Below, one piece after another: positions 22,941-35,100 of a stretch of DNA of 64,000 nt. Numbering within the stretch: position 1 is the first letter of the stretch; every line of letters begins with the position of its first letter. The notes beneath the pieces are model-generated. The model was given only the letters and a program-made list of their open reading frames with translations. It ran no database searches and was not told the DNA's origin. Source of the stretch: Crotophaga sulcirostris (lineage: Eukaryota > Chordata > Aves > Cuculiformes > Crotophagidae); the NCBI GenBank assembly GCA_013397455.1, contig VYZB01000169.1, positions 847,339 to 911,338 on the forward strand, read 5' to 3'. A program made the translations under genes and the position numbers.

Positions 22941-23350
22941 CTAATTATCATAGAACCATAGAACGGTTTGGGTTGGAAGGGACCTCAGAGCCCACCCAGT
23001 CCCACCCCTGCCATGGGCAGGGACCCCTCCCACCGGGTCAGGGGGCTCCAAGCCCCATCCAGCCTGGCCTGGAACACCTCCAGGGATGGGGCAGCCACCG
23101 CTGCTCTGGGCACCCTGGGCCAGGGCCTCCCCACCCTCAGAGCAAAGAATGTTTTCCTAATGTCTAATCTAAATCCCCCTTTCCAGTTTAAAGGCATTCC
23201 CCCTGGTCCTGTCCCTGCCCTCCCTGATCAAGAGCCCCTCCCCAGCTTTCCTGGAGCCCCTTTAGCTACTGGAGGCTGCTCCAAGGTCTCCCCAGAGCCT
23301 TCTCTTCTCCAGGCTGGACAACCCCAACTCTCTCAGCCTGTCCTAATTAT
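22941..23350 (-). mobile_element. CR1 LINE flanked by an 8-base target-site duplication
   Basis: Antisense CR1 from CATAGAACCATAGAACGG to CTCTCAGCCTGTC (body 22949-23342). CTAATTAT occurs directly on both sides (22941-22948 and 23343-23350). The 3' tail and the 5' truncation point sit exactly at these copies, which supports a single clean insertion. The preserved duplication suggests it is younger than most copies here. Confidence 0.88.
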
Positions 23351-24242
23351 GCTTTGCAGACTTCATAAAGAGATGTTTCTCCAGTGAGTGGGAGGGTAGA
23401 AATGTTCGAGGTTGGTTAGTTACAGTAAAACACCTTTTCCAATTAACTGACTTCTCCGTCCCTTCTCCACAAGCCAGTCTGTAATCAGCCATGTATTTTT
23501 GGGAATGGTAATGTCACGGAGTATTCATTTAATAATGAAATATGTTTGATAGTATTTGCATCTCACTGAAAGGCTGATTGGAAGTTGTTTGCTTACCCTG
23601 GCCTTTTTTTGTTTGTTTCCCTCACTGTGATTTTTTTTAAAATGTACTCAAGAACTAGTGGTATGAAATGATCTGCTCTTGAATTTGTCCCTTTGAGACC
23701 GGGAAACATCTGTTCTCCCCTGATACTTCATGGAGAGCAGAATGTCCTGCCTGGCCTTTCTTATAAGTTCATTATCAGAAGGCGGCTCTGGGAGAGCTAC
23801 TCTAGAGCACGTCCCGGCAGGACAGAGACCCCACTTCCCCTTCCAACCAGTCTTGGGAGTGAAATGCGCATCTTCCGTCCCAGTGTTTACGTGCCGCGGG
23901 ATATCTGATACGTTCCTTCTTGTGTCTCTGCTCCCTAAATTAATGATGGGATAGTCCCTCTGTTCTTTCTCTTTTCTTGTTTTTATCACTCCCCTCTCGC
24001 TCCAGACCTTCCTTCCTTTCTCTCCAGCTGCAGTTTTCAGTTTGCAAACCACACCGGCAAAGGAATTTTGCCGTGTTGGGCAACTGGGTTCATCACAGAA
24101 GTGTCATTCATGAGCTCGCATTCCGCGCTGGCTCGTCATGGGGTTGGCTTTGGGGAACAGGTAATCTGGCCTGGAACATCTGCCCACTGCTGCTCCTGGC
24201 CCTGCCAATGTCTCGCAGCCCTGTGGGGCTTTTTGTTCCTTA

Positions 24243-24265
24243 GGTTTTTTTTTTTCTTTTTTTAG
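24243..24265 (+). repeat. Poly-T / pyrimidine tract
   Basis: Low-complexity run of T with one C interruption. No function is implied. Confidence 0.8.
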
Positions 24266-27200
24266 ACATTCCCAGTGGGCATTTGGAATTATTCCCGGCA
24301 ACTGTCATTGAAGGCTTTAGGATTGTCACCTTATTTTGGCTAAAACAGCCTTAAAATACATACTTTGTTTAATCTTGTAAAGTTAAACTGTCAGTGATGC
24401 CCACCTATGCTGGGCTGTGCTTGTGAGTTCATGTGGATCTGTGGATATTCCCATTGAAACTGACATCAGGGTTGTGTACGAGTTTGAACTTGCTGATGTA
24501 TCTCTGTTGTGGAGAAAAAAAAATCTGATCTTTGCCAATCTAACTAACAGCACCTCTAAAATGATTTTTAAAAGAAGTCTTAACTCCCTGAACCAGGTGA
24601 AACTCTGCATGGTGCGACTGCTCATGGTTGAAGTTAAGTGTGTGATTAAAACTTGGCTGGATCGGGTCCTCTGTTGCTGAGTAGATAATGACAGTCAAAT
24701 TACTTCTGTTTTTTTTGGGATGCTTTTGTTTCTGTATGTTTGGAAACCAACCTGGTTTGGAGCACAGCGCTTCCCTGTTTCAGGCAGGGGCGGGTCTGGA
24801 TCTATGTGAGCTGTTCAGATGCAAAGCAGAAAGTACAACCTCTGCTCCAAGATGTGGTGCCAGGTGGATACAGGGTGGTCAGGGAACTGGAGGAAACAAT
24901 TGCAGTGTCATCTTTATTTTACATTGTTCTAAGCATCCTGACGAGCCAGTCAAAACCTGCTTGGTGCAGCTGTGGGGATGGGACCCCCTTTTTGGGTGTA
25001 AGAGCTGGTGACTCCTGCCTTGAAGTATCCAGCTGAGCACAGGCAAAAAGTGTGGCTGCATTTCTCCCCTCCTACTCTTGTACAAAGGTATCATCAGCTC
25101 CTCCCACATGAAATAGGCTGCACGGGGCTGCTGCACTCTGACTGCATTTTTATACAGGAAACTCCCCCCAAATTCCCCAACTGCGATTGGTGTTTTATGA
25201 TATTGGTATTTGATGATAAGCCAAAGCTGCTTGACCACCTGAGTTTCAGTCCCTTTCTGCACCCCTTTCTGATCCTGCAGGTTATATGAGCAGTTTACCT
25301 GGCCATCACAAATTACAGGGTTGGGGCTGTGCTGATTAGTAGTGTGGTCCTGTGCTTCATAACTATTGCCTGTACAGCAGACTCTGGAAAAATACAGACA
25401 AATAATCCACCCATCAAATTTTGCTGACAACTAGTGCGATTATCCATATGATTTTTGATTTTTAGGATTTTAATTTGTAAGATGTGTGGATCTAAGCAAG
25501 GAGATATTAAAGTATTTTTATTATTTACTTTTGGGGAATTATCTCTGTGCCCTACTCAAGTGAAAATTTTAGTTCTTGATGCTACAAATAATTTTGTTTG
25601 GAAAATCTCTGTTAGGGCAAGTTTTCAGTGTTGCGGTAACATTCCAGTGTTTGTTAATTGTTAAAGTGCATAAGTTATGCATATTAGACATGTGCACACT
25701 TGTGTTTTTTGGTGGTTGTTGCTCAGATACCTCGTGTTATAATCTTTAATTTATTTGGCTGGGGGAGTTAATTTGATGAGCTCTTAGAGATTGTAGTGAA
25801 CATTTGATGCTGTGTTATGTTTTTATGTAATTGCTCTTCTCTTGCTCCATTTAGTAACTTTTTTTGGTGCTGCCCAAGTCTGGGGAATCTTGAGGTTTTT
25901 TTTCTTTCTATTTTTTTCCCTTTCTCTCCCCTGCCCTGGTGCATCATAAAACAGTACAGATAAGTGATGCAAGCTGGCTTTTCTTGCAGAAGGTCTTTTG
26001 GAGTGTTTGTTTGCGGGCTGGTCCCCTGTATGTGGAGGATTGCCACTCCGGGGTGTGAATCCCGCTTCACTAAAACTCAAGGCTCGGAGGTTCCGTAGAT
26101 GGGCTGTGACCGCATGCTGACACTGCGCGTAAACCCGACCAACTCTTGGGTTCAGCCTCAAATTTCAGAATTTGCAAGGGTTCACTCAGATGTTGGTTTC
26201 GATAACAGATTATCTTAACAAATCATTTCTTCTTTGCGCACTGTCTTGTCAGATGGAGAAAATCTTTGTAGTAATGGGACACTTAATCGCTATAAAAAAA
26301 TAAATCGTACCTGTATTTGAACTATAGGATTTCATACACTTGTTTAATATTTTAATGTCCACATTTATCTTCCAGGATTGTGCTGATACCTGTGTGGTGA
26401 TAAATGTGGGAGTATTTATACATGCAGATCCTCCAGTTTTTGCAGGATGGGACTGTGGGGTTTACGTACTTCCGTGTGGTGTTTTAGCTCTGTTTTGCAC
26501 ATCATCCTGACAGGTGGGGATATTAAATTAGTACTTTGAGAATATTTTAATTGAAGGGAATAATTCGTTCAGAGCAGTAGGAAGGAAGGATGAATGGACG
26601 TGCCACCGTGTATGATCTCTCATTAAAGATTTAATTTTTGAGACCCGGAATTCCTTATCAGATCTGCACAAAGGCTGTGATGTTAGTCTTCTGGGGAGTG
26701 GTTTATTGCCTACCACTGATAAGGTCTCAGTGGCTGTCAGGGCAAAGTAGCAAATGATTATGATCCTTTTCCTTTCTCTTTTTTTTTCCTCACCCTGAGC
26801 ATGCTCGCTTCCGTTTCTAGTGGATCCTTTTCCCAACATAGTCTTCTTTTAGTTCTTCATGACATTGTTATAGGAAGTATTTCCTTTAGTTTTTCCTTTA
26901 TTGGACTTGAAACGGGGTTTATTTTCATACTCCTAAACTCTTGTATTTTCCCAGCTTTGTCTTGTTTCAGTAATCCTGCATTAATGTGAATTCAACTTTA
27001 TTTGGCAATACTAACTCCTCCTTCTCTTCCTGTTCCCTTTTTATTAATACGGTGCAAAGAGGAAAAAACCTGATTCACACCATGGTGTCCTCACAGGATC
27101 TGCTGTTTGGAGTGCGTATGGGATGCTTCTTGACTGCTTAGATATAGAGAAATAGATCTGTATGAATCTAAATCATGCACAAATAGTACATTGATGTGCG

Positions 27201-27744
27201 TTATAAAATGGCTGTAATAAATAAAATAAATAATTGCTGACAGCATAACAAAGGTACTCTTGTACTGTACCACAGCTGACCCAAACAGAGGAGAACATCT
27301 GCTTCTTGTTTCCAGAAATAACTGGTATTTTAAGTGGGTTTTTTTCATCATTTTAATAATTTTCTGTAAACTCAGTAGGTGAAACAGGGGATTAGGCTTT
27401 GTTAAAATCCAGTTGTAGTTTGCAGTGAGCTTTCAGCAGTGTTAATGTAACAGCAGTGTTGTTTTTGGATAGCCATTTAATGTAATCAGAATTGTAGAAT
27501 CACTAGAAAAGTCTAGATGCTTGCAGTTATCTTAAAACTGAAAATTTTATATTAAATGAAGTTGCAGATGCTGGCTTGTATTTAATAAAAATTCTTTACT
27601 ATTACTATGTGGGCCTCCAAAATGGGGAAAGAGGAGTGATAGAAACCTGACTCCTGACATCATCATCTACTACCTGATCTCTGTCTTCCATTTTCATTCC
27701 CTTTTTTTTGTTAGTGCTGTATTCGTTTTTGACTATTAGGATAT

Positions 27745-27947
27745 ATTCCTTCACCGAAAGGGTTGTCAACCACTGGAACTAGCTGCCCAGAGAAGTGGTG
27801 GAGTCACTATCCCTGGAGAGATTTAAGAGACGTGTGGATGTGGTGCTTAGGAACATGGTTTAGTAGTGGTGTTGGCAGTGTTGGGTTTACAGTTGGACTC
27901 AATGATCTTAGAGATCTTTTCCAACCTCAGCAATTCTGTGATTCTTT
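27745..27947 (+). mobile_element. CR1 LINE, 3' end (third subfamily)
   Basis: Sense CR1 of the type with TCACCGAAAGGGTTGTCAAC, CTGCCCAGAGAAGTGGTGGA, GTGGTGCTTAGGAACATGGT and the tail CAATGATCTTAGAGATCTTT then CCAACCTCAGCAATTCTG. It belongs to the same lineage as the antisense copy at 55679-55993. Confidence 0.85.
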
Positions 27948-28203
27948 TATAGTGGGTGATTTCTAAGACTTTGTTGTGAAAGAGTTTTGGAGCTCAAACT
28001 GAAGGCGACCAGCAGTTACCTGGTATAAAATAGTGGAGGAGACTGGTAGCTCTGGTCACTGGTACCCTTGCCTCCCTTACCGGTGTCTCAAAGGTGAACT
28101 GACCCGTGCTGTGGAACTTCCATCCTTCCCCTTGCAGAGATTGGCTCTGTATTTCCGTGGGACTGTGCTTGGAAGTTGGAAAAGACCTTGAGAGTCAATG
28201 TAT

Positions 28204-28226
28204 TGGTTATCACGGGGTGATAACCA
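28204..28226 (+). repeat. Perfect 10-base inverted repeat
   Basis: TGGTTATCAC, a three-base GGG loop, then GTGATAACCA. It lies in RAPGEF6 intron 1. No recognised element contains it. Confidence 0.9.
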
Positions 28227-29411
28227 CAGTGACTGCGAACACGCACTGACCTGCCTGCACTTTACTCCTAATAAATTCCTGGCTGGGTCGTTCTGTACTT
28301 TATACATGTTGCCTTTCTGTGCTCATATGACAACAATTATTATTTACAGTTACAAGAACATAAAGCCTTGCAATATAATTATTAATACTTTATAAACTGT
28401 CTTGTGGAGGCAACAGTTTTATTTTTGTTCTGTGTGACTGAAAAATCAACTGAGAAAAAGTCAGTTGTTTTATTACAAAAAATATTCAATACTTGCAGCT
28501 TGAGAGTATGTGTGCCCTAGTCCTGTGTGCTGCCTGGTTAACGCCGTATTCTACCGATGTCTTTCTAAAAGCCTAGAAACGACCTAAAATTGTGAGGTTT
28601 TCTTAAATATTAATTAGTCTCTTTAAATAAAACGTGTTGTAAGCTTTTTTAATTTATATAACTGTCTAGTAAAATGAAAGTTCAGTACCTGGGGAGTGAC
28701 ATGGTTGATATTAGATTGGTGGTTGGCAGCTCTGAAGATTGTTTGAGTCTACAGAAGCAGGTCCCGGAATTCTTTATTAGTTTTAATGAAGCAGTAATAA
28801 ACCACCTCTGTTCCTCCTGTGTGTCCCTGCCACAGCACTTTCAGTTGAAGATAAAACAAAACCATGTTTTTTTCCCCAAGCTGCTCATAAAATTAATGTA
28901 TGAAGCTCATGATAAATGCAGCATTGGCAGTCCTAGAAGATTGTCCGATGAACATCGGAGCACTGGGAGAACTGTGTCCCCTTCAGCTGCCAGCTTGATG
29001 AGTTAAGAAGTTTGTAGTGCCTACTTTTTCCTCTGTTTTGTCTTGTAAGAGTGGTTTGGATGGGTAGTTGTCTCTTATTATTCAGTTTTTTGTTCTATTT
29101 CTGTTTCTCATATTTCTGTTTCTTAATACAGCGTAGTATCGTGAGTCTTTATCTCAACTGGACCTGTGGTTTTCCTGTAACAGAAAAAGCCAAGCATGCA
29201 AACTCTTGTACTACCTCACTGTAATGCTTCTTAATAATTCATTTTCATAAACTTTGCATTTGCAAATTTTCTGAGATCATCAAGAATGATATTCGTTGAT
29301 AGGTGCATCACAATCTTTTATTAAAACACTAAAATGGAGACCAGTCAATGCGTTTTTGCAGGTCATTGGCCAGTCTTACCGAGCACCCTTGGGAAAACAG
29401 GGCAGGTAAAG

Positions 29412-29600
29412 TCTTCATAGCAGAGGTGTTCCATCCCTCGGACCTTCTTTTGTACTTGATGATCTAAAAAGTCTTTTCCAACCAAACAATTCTATGATCT
29501 TTGTAGCCTCCTCTAGACTCACTCCGACAGGTCCGTGTCCTTCCTGTGCTGAGGGCTCCAGAGCTTGTTGCAACAGGGCAGGCTCAAATCTCTCTTCTGG
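29412..29600 (-). mobile_element. CR1 LINE fragment interrupted by a second CR1
   Basis: Antisense CR1 in two pieces: GTCTTCATAGCAGAGGTGTT to CTTCTTT (29412-29450), and CTTTGTAGCCTCCTCTAGAC through CCTTCCTGTGCTGAGGGCTC (from about 29499). Between them is a CR1 3' end in the opposite orientation. TCTTT occurs on both sides of the inserted piece. Edges are approximate. Confidence 0.8.
29452..29498 (+). mobile_element. Very short CR1 3' end nested in an older CR1
   Basis: ACTTGATGATCTAAAAAGTC then TTTTCCAACC, AAACAATTCTATGAT is the terminal 45-50 bases of a sense CR1. It sits inside the antisense CR1 at 29412-29600, so it inserted later. Confidence 0.75.
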
Positions 29601-30567
29601 ATAATTAAAATCAACCTTCTTTTGCATTATTAATCTGATTATAGGGCTGACTTTGAATTCTCAAAGTCTTACTTGAAATCCATGGAATTTGGCTGTGTTA
29701 CCACAGTTGTTGTCATTTCCATGTGGACGTGGCTCCGCGCTCGTGACGTGCCATCGATTTGCCTGTTTCTTGGCCAGCAGTACTCAACAACCTGGCATAT
29801 GTTTCCATACCCAAATAATTCACATTATTGCTAGTTGGAACCTTAAGTACAACACACTCTCTGAAGCTGAAAGCAGTCCTAAATTAGTTGCACTTAAAAA
29901 GTAAAATCCATCTGTTGTCTCCAGTGAACCAAAATACAATATTGGAGCATTTATCAGTTTTTAACCGAATGTTAATATATGTAAATACTCAGCTGTAAGA
30001 GCTTCAGTATCTGTCTTGGGAGGGTGTTTGGTTTTTTTGACCAGTTTTGGAGAATGTTTTTGTTGTGCTTTCAGCAGCAAGACTGAATGTGTTGCCCATA
30101 CTAATCTTTTGATTATTTATGTCTCAGAGGCACAAATAATGTTATGTTGAGCTGTGGACAAGGCACTGTGTTCACAGAGAAGTGCTTCTGGTTTGGCTGT
30201 TCTTCAGCTGTTGTCTGGAATACCTGTGAAGAAACTTTGCTAGTGATTTGCAGAAACAAATACTTTTTCCAACTTTCTTAACAGTTAAACTCTGAGTTCA
30301 GTCAAATATAGATTCAGGGTTCCAACCAAACAAATTGAGTTTCAGGGCACTGTTTTAGCTCTGAGTACATATACTAACTGTACTGAAGTGTCTCCGACAG
30401 AGATTTTTCTTAAGTTTAGAGACTGTCTAACAAAGTTTCCTTGTTTGAAAAATTCATTATTAAATACATAGAGAAAATAGCATGAATGTTACTGGGTGAG
30501 TGAGTGTATAGTTTTTGGGGTCTCTTCCTGTATTAATCTGCATTGTGAGTGAGGATGTTGAAGACCT

Positions 30568-30894
30568 GGGCTGGAGCCTATAGGAAAGCTGGAGAGGGAC
30601 TTTTTGCCAGGACATGTAGTGATAGGACAAGGAGTAATGACTTTAAACTGAAAGAAGGTGGATTTAGATTAGACATTAGGAAGAAATTCTTCACAATGAG
30701 GGTGGCGAGACCCTGGCACAGGTTGCCCAGAGAAGTCATGGCTGTCCTGTACCTGGAGGTGTTCAAGGCCAGGTTGGATGAGGCTTTGAGCACCTTGACC
30801 CAGTGGGAGGTGTCCTGCCCATGGCAGAGGATGGAACTGGATGATCTTTGGAGGTCCCTTTTGACCCAAACAATTCCTTGATTCTCTGTAATTC
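30568..30894 (+). mobile_element. CR1 LINE, 3' end
   Basis: Sense CR1 with AGGAAAGCTGGAGAGGGACT, GGATTTAGATTAGACATTAG, GAAGAAATTCTTCACAATGA, CCTGGAGGTGTTCAAGGCC and the tail GGATGATCTTTGGAGGTCCC. It is relatively complete and little diverged. The 110-codon frame in it (30549-30881) is a CR1 remnant, not a host gene. Confidence 0.9.
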
Positions 30895-32142
30895 GCTGCC
30901 CTGGCCTGCAGTTTTGCTGTGCTCAGTAGCCAGCCAGAACCAGCTGAGTTGGATGCTTCATTTTTAGTTCCCAACTCCTGCTCTTAGGTCATGACTAAGG
31001 CAAATTTCTTCATGTACCGTAAAGTCTGCTATACAGAGCATGGATGTATTAGAGAGAAGGTCAAATTACAATGCACCAATAACTCTGTGGGCAGTGGCTC
31101 ATGTGTATTGGCATTGTTTGCAGAAAGCTCAGGGTTTATGCTTAGTGAGTCACTAAGTTACACATGACAAGGAGAAAAGCCGTTCCACCATCCTTGTTTG
31201 TCTACTGGATGTAATTTCCAACTCTGATTCATTAAAGTGAAGCGGTGAGTAGGAATGTGGTTCTCTTACAGGATGCAAGTGAATGGATATCTTCAAGCAT
31301 TGTCTTGGCCTTTTGAAACATGTGATGTTCCTGTCTCAAAGCGCCAGTACAGCTTACCCAAAGAGAAGAATGCACTGTTACCTCTCTCAACCAAACCTAC
31401 AAGTCTGAGCCTCAGGGAGCCTGAGGAATGATATTAATGAAACAGTTGAGCACAGCTGCGTGCTCCCTGGTCTTGTGGATTTGAGCACTTCTTGTGTCTA
31501 AAACTTGTGGAATTACTGAATCTGAACGTTCTAATCAAGCGTGGTGAACATACGGTACCTCTTGTGTGTCTAGTGACACAAAAAAGTCGGAGGCTGTTGC
31601 CTAATCTTGGTTGCTCCAGATTGTTAGGGCTCATGTGAAGGAAACTGTGCCACAACAAAAGTGGTAGCAAAACATTTTGTCTTTGTAATTTGTGTGGTGA
31701 TGTCACTTACTTTCTATGACTGTTCTGTGTCTGTGAGTGTTTATGTACGGGTGTTGGCTGCACACCTAACGTGTATGGTTTGTAGGTGTCTTTTCTAGAA
31801 GATACATTGCAAATAAGGGTTCAAAAGGAAATTATATTCTAAGACACTCTTACATGTATGAATGTTGTATTGAGAGGAAGGAAGACGATCATGGTGAGCG
31901 TGTGGCAAGTTCTGCTGCAGAGCTTGCTGGTTTAGAGGCTGCTTGCAGGACCTCTGCTCCCAGATCTGGGGAGGAACTTCCCCTGGTGATGACAGGCAGC
32001 GATGTCTTCACTTGCCTCCCCCTCTGGGAAATGCTCTTGAGTATTTTTTGTCATGCTTTAACGTGTTCAGAGTCTGCTCTGTTTAGGAACAGCTTTGTCT
32101 GAAACCCTTTTCACCAGGTGTGGTTTGATCTCTTTTTATTGA

Positions 32143-32166
32143 TTTTTTTTGTTTTGTTTTGTTTTT
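32143..32166 (+). repeat. T-rich (TTTTG)n tract
   Basis: Short low-complexity array in intron 1. Confidence 0.75.
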
Positions 32167-35100
32167 AAGCTTCTCACTTTGTTATAATCCCAATACCAAG
32201 GTATTTTCTAGCTCTGCTGTCATTAGTATTGTGCCTCTTGGTTCAGTGCTGGTTGTTGGTTAAAGGAATGTGATGGTGTGTAGGTAAGAATATCTAATCA
32301 AACACCTCCAGAATACACCAGTTTTCTAGTCTCCTGTGACATTTTTTTTGTCTGTCCCAACAGCAACCTTGGGAAGAGCTCCCATGCCACAGCTCTGCAG
32401 TGAGTTCTGGTGCTCGGATGGAGACTTTGTCTTGGACTGGACTTTCTGGTGGCCTCTGCTTTGACTTGGGCTATCTCAATGCTGTCATCTGTCTGCGTTT
32501 GGATGCCCCAGGGTGCACCCCTTTCTCTGTAGCTTCCAGGGGCCTATCAGGATATCCAGAAAGGGATGCGCATCCTTCCTGTGCCTTGGATTTGGCTTTC
32601 ATTCCCAGAAGCTGGCTTTAGAAGATGCACTCAGTGCTTCTGGGGTTTTCTGGCCTGATGATACAGTTGTCAACAAGGCTTTTGTCTCTGGAAGGTTATT
32701 GTAAAACAGGAGCTCGCTGTTTACATAACATAGTTGCTGGAGCATGCTGGAAGCTTATACAGATAGTATTTACAGATCTCTTTCAAGCTGTTGGCCAAAC
32801 TGTGACTAAAGAGCAGAGATCACAGCAGCTTGCTTCACGATAATCTTCATAGTAAATGCAGGATTTAGGCCTCAACAGATGTGATTTTCAAACTCGGTCA
32901 TACATTATTATTAATCAAATATTTCAAGGCATAGTTCTCTAAACAGTTATGGTAGGGTGGTGGTAAATTTTGCTTGTAGCAGGCTGAAAAATGACACTTG
33001 ATTTCTGAATGTTGCTGTCACCAAGACTCCTAATGCTCCAGAGCAGCTGTGGGAGTCGAGCACGCCGCAGTAGTCGTCGGCAGGGAGACGGTGGCCACGG
33101 AGTTTCCTTCTGTGTGCTCCACTCTACTCCTGTCAAACTGGTGACCAGGCAATCTGGTACCTGTAACTTGCAGTTCTTGTTAAAGGAGCAAGTGAAGCGG
33201 GAGTCGATCAGGGCGGCCGTTTCCCAGTGATCTTCCAGGGAGCGTGTGAGGTGTTGCTGCTCTAAGATTACTTTTCCTATCCTTGCTTCCAATTACTGTT
33301 CCTGAAAAACTGGTTTTTCATTTTAATGGCAGCTGTGACAGCTCAGAATGAAACCAGAAATTATGATGGAGTCCTGGAATTCTTTATCAGAACTTATTTC
33401 CTGTAGTATATACCTTTCTCTGTGCCGTGGGGTCATGCACTCAATTTAACCATAGTTTAACTGAAGTTTTTAGCGATGAATTGAAATTTAAGTACGTAAT
33501 GTAGCGTTTTCTTAAAAACCTATTTGCTATTCTGTTATCTGAATTTAAAGAGGTAATTTCAGGGACTTCTTAGGTAGTAAGGCTGTGTTTTACAGAGCTG
33601 TTAATCTGAGCTAAAAGGCAAGCCCAGTGTCTTGTTACTGACCTTGCAATAAGAACTCCTTGGAGATACTGGAATAGTGAAGAAGGGCGAGAAAAGGGTG
33701 TGGAAGGAGGTGGGAGAGAACTCTGAGTAGACTGGGTGTTCAGAAAAGTTGCCAAGTAGAAGAAAAATAAGATTCTTTTCTGCTTTTGTTCTCCAAAAAT
33801 GCAAAGGGTGGAGGGCAAGCAGTCAAGATGTGTAGGTGTTAAATTCCTTACAGAGACAGCATTAAAGCCCCAAAATACCATACTGAATGAAAGTAATCAT
33901 AAAGAAATTAACAATTTTTAAAGGAAAATATCAACTGCTATACCAAAACTTACTTTGTTTAAACTTTACAGAGGAGTTTTTCCTCTAATGTTTGACAAAA
34001 CTGATTCTTGCGTCGCTTAGTGCACGGAGAACTGAGTATCAGTTTATAGTGCAGATATGAGAAAGAAAACAATACTCAGTCTTAACAAACTTGCATGTAT
34101 CCTGTTGGAGGAGAAACTGGAGTGAAAGTGCCCAGGTATTGCCCACTTGTGCCTAGACACTGCCCCTGGGGACGGGAATGATGCACTTCTCTAAGCATTG
34201 CTTGCAGTTTCAAGCATAGATGATGTGCTGCTGGTGTTTGCCCCGTGACTATGCTTCTCCTCCCATCACAAGAGTGTGAAGAGCTGGCAATCTTCAGATG
34301 GAAATGATTCTCTTGGCATTGAAAGGTAGTTTGTGGTGGTCCTGACAATGGCAAAGAGGCTCAACACTTCTGAGGACCATGCATTGTGGATAAGCTTCCA
34401 GTTTACAGGGTTTCTCCCCAAGCAGATGCTATTTTCTCATTGAACAGTGTATTGGAAAATTGATCCATAAAGGATGTCCAAGTGCTGATGTCCATCCTTG
34501 TCAGAACCTGCTGTTGCCGTAAAATAACTTTGCTCATACTGGTATTACTAGACAAACTATTTCTAAAAAAAGGAGATCTTCTTATTCCAATGGCCTCAGG
34601 CTTAAAATGCAGAGGGTTTTCCTTTGTTTGATGAGACTGTGATACACCCTTCTTCCTCTTTTGATGATTTCAGTACAGTATTTTGGAAATAACCCTAGTT
34701 CAGAGAAGCACGCACAAATAATTTAGCATTCTGTGTCTGGTTTTTCTTGGTTCCTTAGCTCTGCTAATTATTGGTTATCTTTTAGCATGTCAAGAGAGTC
34801 TAGCGAATTCTTGCCGAATAGAACAGAAATAACTGCCTTAAGGGATACTCTCTTTGTAATCTTTTTTTTTGTGCCTGATTAAAGCATTGACATTTAAGCC
34901 ATCCGTCCTTTGTAGACTGATTAAAACTGAGCCTCAAATGTTGGTCCGTTTGGTCTGGAGGGAAAGAATTCTTGTGGTGGTGTGTTGTGTTGCAGACACT
35001 ACAATTTGTTGTTTTGACCAAATATGAATTCCTACAAAGAGAGAGTTCCAGAGCTGTTGAAATGGTTTTCACTGTGACAATTTGCATTTGAAAGAGCTGG

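Noticed and set aside
24879..25430. 183-codon open frame on the minus strand in RAPGEF6 intron 1
   Set aside because: Same chance argument. No recognisable domain, no splice-linked neighbours and no promoter or poly(A) signs that convince.
28165..28200. GGAAGTTGGAAAAGACCTTG, resembling a CR1 tail in antisense
   Set aside because: Only about 30 bases match and the TCATAGAATC start is missing, so it is too short to call.
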